Part shown: piece by piece, positions 26,693 through 35,120 of the stretch | Layout: each line of letters begins with the position of its first letter | Position numbering within the stretch: the stretch's first letter is position 1 | Source: Halpernia sp048269545 | GTDB lineage: Bacteria; Bacteroidota; Bacteroidia; Flavobacteriales; Weeksellaceae | Reading direction: 5' to 3' | Length of the DNA stretch: 64,000 bases | Assembly: GCF_048269545.1 (NCBI RefSeq) | Contig: NZ_JBLXIJ010000001.1 | Location: forward strand, 186,001-250,000 | Position numbers and translations under genes: made by a program | The notes under the pieces: generated by a model | Database searches by the model: none | Seen by the model: only the letters and a program-made list of their open reading frames with translations | Told to the model about the DNA's origin: nothing

Positions 26693-27946
26693 ATGCAGAT
26701 TTACAATTATTTCACCATCATTATTATTCTCGCTGCAGCTTTCGGATATTTCAACAAAAGATTTCTGAAACTTCCCAGAACAATTGGTGTAATGATAATT
26801 GCACTTCTCACCTCTTTGGGAATTGTTTTGGACGCTTCATACTTTCCAGATTTATTTGTGCAGACAAAAAAAATGATTTTGTCCGTAGATTTCTACACTA
26901 TTTTAATGAAAATAATGTTGAGTTTCTTACTTTTTGCAGGCTCAATTCACATCAAATTAAAAGATATCAAAACTGAGAGAGCGCCCATTATTGCATTTTC
27001 TACTATTGGTGTTTTAATTTCTACTGTAGTTGTGGGCGGATTAATGTATTATTTACTTCAAGCATTTAATTTAAATATTTCTTTTATAAATTGTTTGCTT
27101 TTTGGCGCTTTAATTTCTCCAACCGATCCAATTGCCGTTTTGGGAATTTTAAAAACCGCTAATATTCCGAAATCTTTAGAAACAAAAATTTCTGGTGAAA
27201 GTTTATTTAATGATGGTGTCGCCGTTGTAATTTTCGTGTCTATTTACGAAGTTTCGCAGGTTGGTTTAGCAAATATGGGATTTTCAGATATTGCACTTTT
27301 ATTTTTAAAAGAAGCAGGTGGCGGAATTCTTTTAGGAACAGTTTTAGGTAGTTTAGGAACTTATGTTTTAAAAACAATTGATGATTATTCAGTTGAAGTT
27401 ATGGTGACTTTAGCAATGGTAATGGGCGGTTATTTAATGGCTTCATTATTACATATTTCTGGTCCACTTGCAATGGTTGTTGCCGGAATTTTTATTGGAA
27501 ATCGTGGGCGAGCTGTAGGAATGAGCAATATTACAGAAGAATATATTGATAAATTCTGGGAAATGCTCGATGAGATTTTAAATGCCGTTTTATTTCTTTT
27601 AATTGGTTTAGAATTATTGGTAATCAATTTTGAAAATATTTATATTTTAATAGGAATCATCGCTATTTTCATAGTATTATTTGCAAGATTTGTTTCCGTG
27701 GGAATTCCTTTTTTGATATTAAAAAAACGAGTGAAATTTGAGAAAAATTCTTTCCCGATTTTAGTTTGGGGAGGAATTCGCGGAGGAATTTCCGTTGCTT
27801 TGGCTTTAGCTTTACCGCGTCACAGTTCGGGCGATATGTTTGTAACAATCACTTATATTATTGTATTATTTTCAATTATTTTTCAAGGTTTAACGATTGG
27901 CAATTTGGCGAAAAGACTGACAATAAAGTCCGCCAAAAAGTCTTAA
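26693..27946 (+). CDS. Monovalent cation:proton antiporter, CPA1 family
   Basis: 417 residues with about 12 membrane helices. The family's transport motif is seen at ISPTDPIAVLGIL, with the essential paired acidic position supplied later by GESLFNDGVAVVIF. WGGIRGGISVALALALP near the C-terminus is the other conserved CPA1 block. It probably exchanges Na+ or K+ for protons across the inner membrane. There is no long cytoplasmic tail, as in short bacterial forms such as YjcE/NhaP relatives. Confidence 0.9.
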   Translation: MQIYNYFTIIIILAAAFGYFNKRFLKLPRTIGVMIIALLTSLGIVLDASYFPDLFVQTKKMILSVDFYTILMKIMLSFLLFAGSIHIKLKDIKTERAPIIAFSTIGVLISTVVVGGLMYYLLQAFNLNISFINCLLFGALISPTDPIAVLGILKTANIPKSLETKISGESLFNDGVAVVIFVSIYEVSQVGLANMGFSDIALLFLKEAGGGILLGTVLGSLGTYVLKTIDDYSVEVMVTLAMVMGGYLMASLLHISGPLAMVVAGIFIGNRGRAVGMSNITEEYIDKFWEMLDEILNAVLFLLIGLELLVINFENIYILIGIIAIFIVLFARFVSVGIPFLILKKRVKFEKNSFPILVWGGIRGGISVALALALPRHSSGDMFVTITYIIVLFSIIFQGLTIGNLAKRLTIKSAKKS

Positions 27947-28004
27947 TAGATAATTGGTATAATTTTAATAGTTATCAAATGGAAATTAATTCGTCTAAAA
28001 AAAT

Positions 28005-28012
28005 TAATTTTG
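28005..28012 (+). promoter_or_regulatory. -7 box of the bacilliredoxin gene
   Basis: TAATTTTG, a full TAnnTTTG match, lies 33 bases before the ATG at 28046. No good -33 element. Confidence 0.4.
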
Positions 28013-28045
28013 CACTAAAGATTTTAACTTAAAAAATATAAAAAT

Positions 28046-28456
28046 ATGTACCCAGAAGATTTAGTAATGCCAATGAAGGCAGAACTTACAGATAAAGGTT
28101 TTGAAGATTTAACGACTGCTGAAAAAGTTGACGCAGCCATAAAACAAGACGGAACTACACTTTTAGTAATCAATTCCGTTTGTGGTTGTGCAGCTGGAGC
28201 AGCAAGACCCGGCGTAGTTTTCTCTTTAACAGGCGACAAAAAACCAGACCATTTGGTAACTGCTTTTGCAGGTTTTGATGTAGATGCAGTTGCAGAAGCA
28301 AGAAAACTTTTGGCGCCGTTTCCACCAAGTTCTCCTTGTGTCGCGCTTTTTAAAGACGGCGAATTGGTTCACATGCTTGAAAGACATCACATTGAAGGAA
28401 ATCCTGCAGGTGCAATTGCTGCTAATTTACAAGCTGCTTATAATGAATATTGCTAA
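28046..28456 (+). CDS. Bacilliredoxin, BrxA/BrxB family
   Basis: 136 residues. The family motif CGC is present (Cys46-Gly-Cys48, in NSVCGCAAGAARPG). Bacilliredoxins remove bacillithiol from S-bacillithiolated proteins after oxidative stress, which fits known bacillithiol production in some Bacteroidota. The block FPPSSPCVALFKDGELVHMLERHHIEG and the C-terminal Cys are also typical. Flanked by its own -7 box and a strong terminator, so probably a single-gene unit. Confidence 0.9.
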   Translation: MYPEDLVMPMKAELTDKGFEDLTTAEKVDAAIKQDGTTLLVINSVCGCAAGAARPGVVFSLTGDKKPDHLVTAFAGFDVDAVAEARKLLAPFPPSSPCVALFKDGELVHMLERHHIEGNPAGAIAANLQAAYNEYC

Positions 28457-28483
28457 AAATTAGTTTTTAATTAAATAAAAATT

Positions 28484-28517
28484 AAACCACATTTTTTTAG
28501 AAAATGTGGTTTTTTTT
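28484..28517 (+). terminator. Rho-independent terminator after the bacilliredoxin gene
   Basis: AAACCACATTTT (28484-28495) pairs perfectly with AAAATGTGGTTT (28501-28512), followed by T to 28517. An ATG in the right arm (28504) opens a longer frame for the next gene but is unlikely to be used. Confidence 0.85.
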
Positions 28518-28553
28518 GCTTAAATATTTTAAAAAAGATAGAAAGCAAATATG

Positions 28554-28561
28554 TATTTTTG
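28554..28561 (+). promoter_or_regulatory. -7 box of the DUF4271/hemD unit
   Basis: TATTTTTG, a full TAnnTTTG match, lies 11 bases upstream of a TTG (28573) that fits the start of DUF4271. No well-spaced -33 TTG. Confidence 0.45.
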
Positions 28562-28572
28562 TAAAAAAAATC

Positions 28573-29214
28573 TTGGTTAGAATTACTGAACAACATGATT
28601 GGGTCATTTTCACTCTTTTAGGTTGCATCCTCATTTTATCTTTAATGCTTATTTCGTTGCAGAGAGAAGCTTCACTTAAAGATTTTCTTTCGCAAAGTTT
28701 TGAAAACTCAAGTAATATTTTTCTTACTTGGGGAATTACAAGTATTGTGTTTGTTACTTTGCTTTCTGTTTTAATCTCACAATATATTCCGTTTATTCCA
28801 AATTATATACAAGATCGCTCATTCTTCGGTTTTGAACTCAATAAATTTGGGTTTACTTTCTTAAGTGTTTCTGTTTTTTATTTGCTTAAATCAGTACTTA
28901 CTTATTTTTATTTTTACGCAGTTCGAAATCAAAAGAAATGGCAAAAATTTTATTTTATCGCCACTAGATTCTACTTTTTAATTGCAATTTTGCTTTTTGT
29001 TGGTTGTATTCAAATTTATTATTTTCCTCAAAATAGATTAGAAACTTTTCAAACATATAGTTTCCTTTTTGTTTTAATTTTCATATTTAAAAATTTTTTT
29101 TATCTATTTCACAATTCTAAGATACTTCCAAAGAACTGGTATTATAAATTTTTGTATATTTGCACCCTCCAAATAATACCACTTTTGGTACTTTGGAAAT
29201 TTTTATTTGATTAA
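28573..29214 (+). CDS. DUF4271 membrane protein
   Basis: About 213 residues if started at TTG 28573 (VRITEQHDW after the start), which resembles the usual N-terminus of this family. Five or so membrane helices, for example WVIFTLLGCILILSLMLI, FKNFFYLFHNSKILPKNWYYKFLYICTLQIIPLLVLW at the C-terminus. DUF4271 proteins of Bacteroidota are commonly encoded beside uroporphyrinogen-III synthase, as here, but their function is not known. An ATG at 28504 in the same frame lies in the previous terminator and upstream of the promoter box, so I reject it. Confidence 0.75.
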   Translation: MVRITEQHDWVIFTLLGCILILSLMLISLQREASLKDFLSQSFENSSNIFLTWGITSIVFVTLLSVLISQYIPFIPNYIQDRSFFGFELNKFGFTFLSVSVFYLLKSVLTYFYFYAVRNQKKWQKFYFIATRFYFLIAILLFVGCIQIYYFPQNRLETFQTYSFLFVLIFIFKNFFYLFHNSKILPKNWYYKFLYICTLQIIPLLVLWKFLFD

Positions 29215-29234
29215 CAAAAGGATTATAATATTTT

Positions 29235-29975
29235 ATGAAAATAAAATCTATTTTGGTTTCCCAACCTGCACCAAATGAATCTTCTCCTTATACGGAGATT
29301 GCGCGGAAAGCAAAAATAAAAATAGACTTCAGACAATTTATTCATGTTGCACCCGTAGATGCAAAAGAATTAAGAACACAAAAAATTGATTTATCTCAAT
29401 TTACTGGAATTATTTTTACTAGTAAAAACGCTATAGATCATTATTTTAGAATCGCAGAAGAAATGCGCTTTTCTGTTCCAGATTCTATGCGATATATTTG
29501 TCAATCTGAAGCTGTGGCTAATTATTTGCAAAAGCATATTATTTACAGAAAAAGAAAAATCAGTTTCGGAGAAAAAAATTTCGCCGATCTTTTACCTTTA
29601 TTTAAAAAATATCCCACAGAGAAATATCTTTTACCATCATCAGATATTAATAATGAAGATATTGAAAAAACTTTAGACGCAGCCAATTTAGATTGGACAA
29701 GAGCTATAATGTACAGAACAGTTTGTAGTGATTTGACGGATATTGCAATCAATGATTATGATATGCTTGTGTTTTTTAGTCCACAAGGAATTAAATCTTT
29801 GACGGAAAATTTCCCAGATTATAAACAAAACGATACGAAAGTAGCGGTTTTTGGAGCAACAACTCAAGCGGCTGCAGAACAAATTGGTTTAACGATTGAT
29901 GTAATGGCACCCAATAAAGAAACGCCGTCTATGACAATGGCTATTGAAAGATATATTAGAAATTCATATAAATAA
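29235..29975 (+). CDS. hemD: Uroporphyrinogen-III synthase
   Basis: 246 residues, normal size. HemD closes hydroxymethylbilane to uroporphyrinogen III in haem and sirohaem synthesis. Family-level features: ILVSQPAP at the start, FTGIIFTSKNAIDHYF, YMLVFFSPQGIKSL-like segment (DMLVFFSPQGI) and VAVFGATTQAAAEQ near the end. It follows the DUF4271 gene by 20 bases; a second TATATTTG box at 29155-29162 inside that gene could give it extra transcription. Haem supply suits the cytochrome-rich operon at 35.8 kb, but there is no direct link. Confidence 0.9.
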   Translation: MKIKSILVSQPAPNESSPYTEIARKAKIKIDFRQFIHVAPVDAKELRTQKIDLSQFTGIIFTSKNAIDHYFRIAEEMRFSVPDSMRYICQSEAVANYLQKHIIYRKRKISFGEKNFADLLPLFKKYPTEKYLLPSSDINNEDIEKTLDAANLDWTRAIMYRTVCSDLTDIAINDYDMLVFFSPQGIKSLTENFPDYKQNDTKVAVFGATTQAAAEQIGLTIDVMAPNKETPSMTMAIERYIRNSYK

Positions 29976-29993
29976 TTTTTAAGAAAATATTTT

Positions 29994-30034
29994 AAAACCA
30001 TCTTTTCCTTTGTGGAATAAGATGGTTTTTATTT
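29994..30034 (+). terminator. Rho-independent terminator after hemD
   Basis: AAAACCATCTT (29994-30004) pairs perfectly with AAGATGGTTTT (30019-30029), followed by a short T-rich run. Confidence 0.8.
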
Positions 30035-30052
30035 TAAATAATTGATGTAAAA

Positions 30053-32113
30053 ATGCAAGCTCCGAAAGCAAAAAAAATAAATAAAACTTTAGAAATTCAT
30101 CAAGATAAAAGAACTGATTCTTTTTTCTGGTTGAACGATAAAGAAAACCCAGAAGTCATAAAATATTTAGAGGAAGAAAATAAATATTGTGATTTTAAAA
30201 TGAAAGATACCGAAGATTTTCAGAATATTTTGTTTGAAGAAATGAAAGCAAGATATAATAAAGATGATGAATCTCTTCCTTATTTTTTTAATGAATATTG
30301 GTACATCGTGCGCTATGAAGATGGTAAAGAACACCCTATTTTCTGTAGAAAACATTTCACTTTAGAAAATCCAGAAGAAATAATTCTAGACGTAAATATT
30401 TTAGCGGAAGGTAAAAAGTTTTTTGAAGTTGGAAGCGCTTCAGTTAGTCCGAACAATAATTTGGGTGCATTTTCTACAGACGAACAAGGCAGAAGAATTT
30501 ATACAATAAAAATTAAAAATTTAATTTCTGGTGAAATTTTGAAAGACACTATTTCAAATACAACAGGAAAAGTAGTTTGGGCAGGTGATAACAAACATTT
30601 ATTCTACATTAGAAAAGATAAAAGTTTACGTGCATACAAAGTTTTTCGACACAAATTGGGAACTTCAGAAAAGGATGATGTTTTAGTTTTCCATGAAAAA
30701 GACGACACATTTGATGTTAATATTTTCAAAACCAAATCTTTAGAATACATTTTTATTACTTCATCAAGTTCAACTTCTGACGAGCATTTATTTATTCCGT
30801 CAAACAATATTTTTGCAGAATGGAAAATAATTCAGCCCCGAACTGAAAATTTAGAATATGCGGTGGAACATTACAAAGATTTATTTTACATAATTACCAA
30901 TGCAGATGATGCCACAAATTTTAAATTAATAACCGTTCCCGTAGAAAATCCAGGAAAAGAAAATTGGGTAGATTTAATTTCACATCGCAAAGAAGTTTTA
31001 CTCGAAGGTTTTGAAATTTTTAAAAATTTCTTAGTTTTAGAGGAAAGAAAAGAAGGTTTATTGCAAATCAGAATTTTTAATTATTTATCTAACGAAGATT
31101 ATTATTTAGAATTTAAAGATCCGACTTACTCCGCCTTTATAGGTTTAAATATAGAATTTGATACGGATAAACTACGTTATATTTATACTTCTCTCACTCA
31201 ACCAAGTACCACTATTGAGTTTGATATGGCAATGAAAACGTCCTTAATTTTAAAACAACAAGAAGTTTTAGGTGGAAATTTTTTACAAGAAAATTATATT
31301 TCAGAAAGAATTTGGGCAAATGCGAGAGACGGCAAAAAAGTTCCGGTTTCTTTGGTTTATCATAAAAATACCAAAAAATCTGCGGCGACACCTTTGCTTT
31401 TGTACGGTTATGGAAGTTACGGACACACAGTTGATGCGAGTTTTTCAAATGTAAGATTATCCATTTTAGACCGCGGATTTATTTTCGCGATTGCGCATAT
31501 TCGAGGTGGAGAATATTTAGGAAGAGATTGGTATGAAGACGGGAAAATGCTTCATAAGAAAAATACATTTTTTGATTTTATTGATGCCGCAAAATATTTA
31601 ATTGAAGAAAATTATACTTCAGAAAAACATTTGTACGCCATGGGCGGAAGCGCAGGTGGACTTTTAGTTGGTGCTGTAATGAATTTTAATCCAGAATTAT
31701 TTAACGGAATTATTGCGCAAGTTCCATTTGTTGATGTTATAACGACAATGTTGGACGAAGAAATTCCTTTAACAACTGGAGAATACGACGAATGGGGAAA
31801 TCCAAACGAAGAAGAATTTTATCATTATATGAAATCTTATTCGCCATACGATAATGTGAAAGTCAAAAATTATCCAAATATTTTGGTGACAACAGGTTTG
31901 CACGACGGACAAGTTCAATATTGGGAACCAGCAAAATGGGTGGCAAAATTACGGGATTTAAAAACAGACGGAAATTTATTAATTTTTAAAACCGATATGA
32001 GTTCTGGTCACGGCGGCGCAAGCGGAAGATTTGAAAGTTTAAAAGAAGATGCTTTGGAATATGCGTTTCTTTGTAAATTGGAAAGGAAAATTAATATTGA
32101 AATTTGCCATTAA
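30053..32113 (+). CDS. ptrB: S9A prolyl oligopeptidase family peptidase, oligopeptidase B-like
   Basis: 686 residues, no signal peptide, so cytoplasmic. An N-terminal seven-bladed propeller starts with the typical RTDSFFWLNDKENPEVIKYLEEEN. The hydrolase domain has nucleophile Ser533 in GGSAGG, Asp in VTTGLHDGQVQYWEP and His in SSGHGGASGRFE. The order and wording (LLLYGYGSYG, FIFAIAHIRGGEYLGRDWYEDGK) match oligopeptidase B, which cuts short peptides after basic residues. The start lies only 19 bases past the hemD terminator and no promoter box was seen. Confidence 0.9.
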   Translation: MQAPKAKKINKTLEIHQDKRTDSFFWLNDKENPEVIKYLEEENKYCDFKMKDTEDFQNILFEEMKARYNKDDESLPYFFNEYWYIVRYEDGKEHPIFCRKHFTLENPEEIILDVNILAEGKKFFEVGSASVSPNNNLGAFSTDEQGRRIYTIKIKNLISGEILKDTISNTTGKVVWAGDNKHLFYIRKDKSLRAYKVFRHKLGTSEKDDVLVFHEKDDTFDVNIFKTKSLEYIFITSSSSTSDEHLFIPSNNIFAEWKIIQPRTENLEYAVEHYKDLFYIITNADDATNFKLITVPVENPGKENWVDLISHRKEVLLEGFEIFKNFLVLEERKEGLLQIRIFNYLSNEDYYLEFKDPTYSAFIGLNIEFDTDKLRYIYTSLTQPSTTIEFDMAMKTSLILKQQEVLGGNFLQENYISERIWANARDGKKVPVSLVYHKNTKKSAATPLLLYGYGSYGHTVDASFSNVRLSILDRGFIFAIAHIRGGEYLGRDWYEDGKMLHKKNTFFDFIDAAKYLIEENYTSEKHLYAMGGSAGGLLVGAVMNFNPELFNGIIAQVPFVDVITTMLDEEIPLTTGEYDEWGNPNEEEFYHYMKSYSPYDNVKVKNYPNILVTTGLHDGQVQYWEPAKWVAKLRDLKTDGNLLIFKTDMSSGHGGASGRFESLKEDALEYAFLCKLERKINIEICH

Positions 32114-32230
32114 GAATTATTAAGACATTAAGTTTATTAAGAACTTTGAAGAATATTTCAATAACGCAGTATTTATTTAATTTTCTCAATCCCTTAATAA
32201 ATCTTAACGGTTAAAATAATTTAATGGTTT
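32111..32230. repeat. Intergenic ATTAAG-rich repeat with imperfect inverted arms
   Basis: ATTAAG words recur four times within about 35 bases from 32109. TTAAGTTTATTAAG (32128-32141) is nearly the inverse of CTTAATAAATCTTAA (32193-32207). The 144-base gap between two plus-strand genes holds no recognisable gene. Confidence 0.4.
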
Positions 32231-32257
32231 AAAGAAGCATATTTTTAAAATAAAACA

Positions 32258-32605
32258 ATGACAGAAAAAGAAATTTGGCAAAAAATAGAAGCATTTTTTG
32301 TAGAACATTTTGATACAGAAAAAAATCCGACGATTGAAACGATGTTGTTTTTAATTGGCGTGCAAGAATTGGGAAGCGGAAAACAGAAATATTCTAAAGA
32401 TGATAAACTCAATCTTTTGCATATCGCTGTTTGTAGACTTTTAGAACCATTTGGATATTACAAATTCACAGATTATGATTCTGAAGGATGGCCTCAATTT
32501 GAAACCATAGATAATCTCCCCGAACTGAGACCAAATGAACAAAGTCTTTTAATGAAAAAAGCAATTATTCAATATTTTAAAGATGAAGAATTATTAACAA
32601 GCTAA
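32258..32605 (+). CDS. Conserved-looking small protein of unknown function
   Basis: 115 residues, acidic, mostly helical, no signal or membrane segment. Starts MTEKEIWQKIEAFF, with a central KYSKDDKLNLLHIAVCRLLEPFGYY and YDSEGWPQFETIDNLPEL. I do not recognise a family. Base composition matches its neighbours and the reading frame is tidy, so it is probably a real cytoplasmic protein. It stands between the PtrB-like gene and the two-component operon, not clearly linked to either. Confidence 0.7.
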   Translation: MTEKEIWQKIEAFFVEHFDTEKNPTIETMLFLIGVQELGSGKQKYSKDDKLNLLHIAVCRLLEPFGYYKFTDYDSEGWPQFETIDNLPELRPNEQSLLMKKAIIQYFKDEELLTS

Positions 32606-32654
32606 TTTTTTCTTAAAATTTATTATGTTTTAAATAAGCATTTTCACAACAATT

Positions 32655-32677
32655 TGTTAAAAAAATCAATTTTAACA
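32655..32677. promoter_or_regulatory. Palindromic operator-like site 1 upstream of the two-component operon
   Basis: TGTTAAAA (32655-32662) and TTTTAACA (32670-32677) form a perfect 8-bp inverted repeat around a 7-base AT-rich centre. A second copy with the same arms and spacing lies 63 bp downstream. Confidence 0.6.
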
Positions 32678-32689
32678 GATTTTATATAA

Positions 32690-32697
32690 TAATTTTG
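32690..32697 (+). promoter_or_regulatory. -7 box of the two-component operon, between the two palindromes
   Basis: TAATTTTG is a full TAnnTTTG match, placed between the palindromes. It predicts a leader of about 55-60 bases that contains the second palindrome. No well-spaced -33 TTG, which would fit a promoter that needs an activator (inference). Confidence 0.45.
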
Positions 32698-32717
32698 CTT
32701 GTTTTTTGTTTTTATAA

Positions 32718-32740
32718 TGTTAAAAGAAGTAATTTTAACA
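32718..32740. promoter_or_regulatory. Palindromic operator-like site 2 upstream of the two-component operon
   Basis: TGTTAAAA (32718-32725) and TTTTAACA (32733-32740) repeat the arms and 7-base spacing of site 1, with a different centre. Site-to-site distance is 63 bp, six turns of B-DNA. The start codon is 22 bases beyond. Confidence 0.6.
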
Positions 32741-32761
32741 CTTCAAAATTAAATTATAAAA

Positions 32762-34306
32762 GTGAATAATAAATTCATTCCGATTATTTCTGTTTTTATG
32801 ACCATTTCTTTGGTCGTATTTACGGCGCTTCAATTTTATTGGTTAAAAGGATATTATGGCGCATTAGAACAAGATTTTTCTAATAAAGTTTATAGCGCTT
32901 TAGAATCTTCCACTACAAAAATAAATGCATTGGAAGTCAATAAATATATGAATGTTGATTTTAAAAACTTTGCAAACACAATAGAAGCGGGCAAAAATCA
33001 ACCTTCTCTCACTACGATTTCACAAGTAGAAGATTCTGCAAGCAGAAGATCAATTACTTATTCCCGAAATATTTTAGAAAAAAAAGATTTTCCGATTTCA
33101 AAAAATGGTGACAGTTTAAAAATCGCAACGGTTTATAGTGATAAAAATCTGATTCGGATAAAAAAAGATCCCAATAAACAAGAGCCTTTAACTTCAGATT
33201 TAAGCCATTCTTTGGAAAATGGTGATTACACAATTCGTGATTTTGTAAGAGTTGCTGCAACCAATTTACCTTTAAACAAAAGAGTTACAAGTAAAGTTTT
33301 AGATTCTGTAGTGACAAAGGAATTAAAATTAAGAGGTATAAATACGCCATTGGGATTTGCGATTTATGATAAAAATGATAAATGTACAAATATTGTAAAT
33401 GCGCTTTTTAAAAAAGATGACAAAGACATCTATAAATATCCCCTTTTTTTGGATGCAGATTACAAAACTTTATACACTTTAGATGTCATGTTTCCTAGAA
33501 AAGATTATTCTTTGGCGCGAAATAATTTACCTATGCTTTTGGGAACTTTTATGTCGCTACTTACAATTTTGGGCATTTATATTATTTCAATTAATTATAT
33601 GATGCGACAGAAAAAAATTGCAGAAGTGAAAACAGATTTTATTAATAATATGTCGCATGAATTTAAAACACCTTTAGCAACAATTTCTGTGGCAACAGAT
33701 TCTTTGGCAAATGATAAAATTGCGTTTAATCCGGATAAAGTGAAATATTATTCGGCGCTCATTAAGCAAGAAAATCTGCGGATGAAAAAGCAAGTGGAAA
33801 ACGTTTTAAATATGTCAAAATTAGAACGAAATGAAATGCAATTGTTTTTAAAGGAAACCAATGTGAGAGAATTGATTCAGAAAATGGCAGATTCTTTTAA
33901 ATTAATTGTTGATAAACGTGGCGGAGAAATCACTTTGGATTTAAGCGCTCCAAAACATCAATTTAAAATAGATGAATTTCACATTTCTAATGCATTAGTT
34001 AATCTTTTAGACAACGCCAATAAATATTCTCCAAAACCTCCAGAAATAAATATTAAAACTAAAAACGAAGGAAATTGGTACGTGATAGAAATTAAAGATC
34101 ATGGAATGGGAATGGAAACTCACAATAAATTAAAGATTTTTGAGAAATTTTTCCGTGAAGAAACAGGAAATATACATAATGTAAAAGGACAAGGTTTAGG
34201 ACTTTCTTATGTGAAAAAAATTATAGAATTGCACAAAGGACAAGTTTTAGTAGAATCCGCAAAAGATAAAGGAAGCACTTTTACCATTAAACTTCCAATG
34301 GCATAA
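32762..34306 (+). CDS. rprX: Sensor histidine kinase, RprX-like
   Basis: 514 residues. Membrane helix 1 (about 7-27), a periplasmic sensor region of about 230 residues, helix 2 (about 258-282) and then directly the phosphoacceptor domain without an obvious HAMP or PAS domain. The phosphorylated histidine is His299 in NNMSHEFKTPL. ATP-domain motifs: NLLDNANKYS (N box), DHGMGM (G1) and GQGLGLSYV (G2). The response regulator follows 62 bases later. Start is GTG at 32762. Resemblance to Bacteroidota RprX is by eye and the ligand is unknown. Confidence 0.88.
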   Translation: MNNKFIPIISVFMTISLVVFTALQFYWLKGYYGALEQDFSNKVYSALESSTTKINALEVNKYMNVDFKNFANTIEAGKNQPSLTTISQVEDSASRRSITYSRNILEKKDFPISKNGDSLKIATVYSDKNLIRIKKDPNKQEPLTSDLSHSLENGDYTIRDFVRVAATNLPLNKRVTSKVLDSVVTKELKLRGINTPLGFAIYDKNDKCTNIVNALFKKDDKDIYKYPLFLDADYKTLYTLDVMFPRKDYSLARNNLPMLLGTFMSLLTILGIYIISINYMMRQKKIAEVKTDFINNMSHEFKTPLATISVATDSLANDKIAFNPDKVKYYSALIKQENLRMKKQVENVLNMSKLERNEMQLFLKETNVRELIQKMADSFKLIVDKRGGEITLDLSAPKHQFKIDEFHISNALVNLLDNANKYSPKPPEINIKTKNEGNWYVIEIKDHGMGMETHNKLKIFEKFFREETGNIHNVKGQGLGLSYVKKIIELHKGQVLVESAKDKGSTFTIKLPMA

Positions 34307-34368
34307 ACAAATTTAATTGAAAACAGTAAAACAAAAAACCAAATTATTAAATTTAAAAATAAAAAATT

Positions 34369-35058
34369 ATGAGTAACAGAATATTATTAGTAGAAGATGA
34401 CCAGAGTTTTGGGGCAGTTTTGAAAGATTATTTAAGCATCAATGATTTTGAAGTTACACTTGCAACTGATGGAGAAATGGGCTTAAAAGAATTTACAGAA
34501 AATGAATTTGACATTTGCATTTTTGATGTAATGATGCCTAAAAAAGACGGTTTTTCTTTAGCGGAAGACGTTAAAAAAATTGATAAAAACACACCAATTA
34601 TTTTCCTTACAGCAAGAAATATGCGTGAAGATATTTTAAAAGGTTATCAATTAGGGGCAGATGATTATATCACAAAACCTTTTGATACAGAGCTTTTACT
34701 TTATAAAATAAAAGCAATTTTGCAAAGAAGTGCCACTTTGGAAGATGACACGCAAGAACAATTTAAAATCAGTAATATTTATTTTGATTCTATGCTTCGA
34801 CAATTAAAAGTGGGCGATGAAGAATATAAATTATCTCCAAAAGAAAATGAACTTTTGAAATTACTTTGTTTACACAGAAATGATTTTATGCCGAGAGATT
34901 TAGCTTTGAGAAAAATCTGGAAAAAAGAAAATTATTTCACCGCAAGAAGTATGGATGTTTACATCGCAAAACTTAGAAAACTTCTGAAAGGTGACGATGG
35001 AATGGAAATCATTAATGTTCACGGCGAAGGTTTTAGACTTTTAGTGAAAAATCAATAA
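34369..35058 (+). CDS. rprY: OmpR-family response regulator, RprY-like
   Basis: 229 residues. Receiver domain with acidic pocket Glu9/Asp10/Asp11, phosphoacceptor Asp53 in FDVMMPKKDG and the conserved Lys in YITKPF, then a winged-helix DNA-binding domain (LSPKENELLKLLCLHRNDFMPRDLALRKIW). The wording of the receiver resembles RprY of Bacteroidota, a regulator of stress and transport genes. It is the likely partner of the kinase just upstream and a candidate to bind the two palindromes in front of the operon (inference). Confidence 0.9.
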   Translation: MSNRILLVEDDQSFGAVLKDYLSINDFEVTLATDGEMGLKEFTENEFDICIFDVMMPKKDGFSLAEDVKKIDKNTPIIFLTARNMREDILKGYQLGADDYITKPFDTELLLYKIKAILQRSATLEDDTQEQFKISNIYFDSMLRQLKVGDEEYKLSPKENELLKLLCLHRNDFMPRDLALRKIWKKENYFTARSMDVYIAKLRKLLKGDDGMEIINVHGEGFRLLVKNQ

Positions 35059-35065
35059 GCATAAA

Positions 35066-35099
35066 AAAATCCGAAGAAATTTCTTCGGATTTTGTTTTT
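35066..35099. terminator. Bidirectional terminator between response regulator and SPOR gene
   Basis: A perfect 14-bp palindrome (35066-35079 with 35080-35093, core ATCCGAAGAAA) has T-rich sequence on the plus side (to 35099) and an A run on the other, suited to stop both convergent genes. Confidence 0.8.
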
Positions 35100-35120
35100 A
35101 TAATTCAAATAAATCTATTT

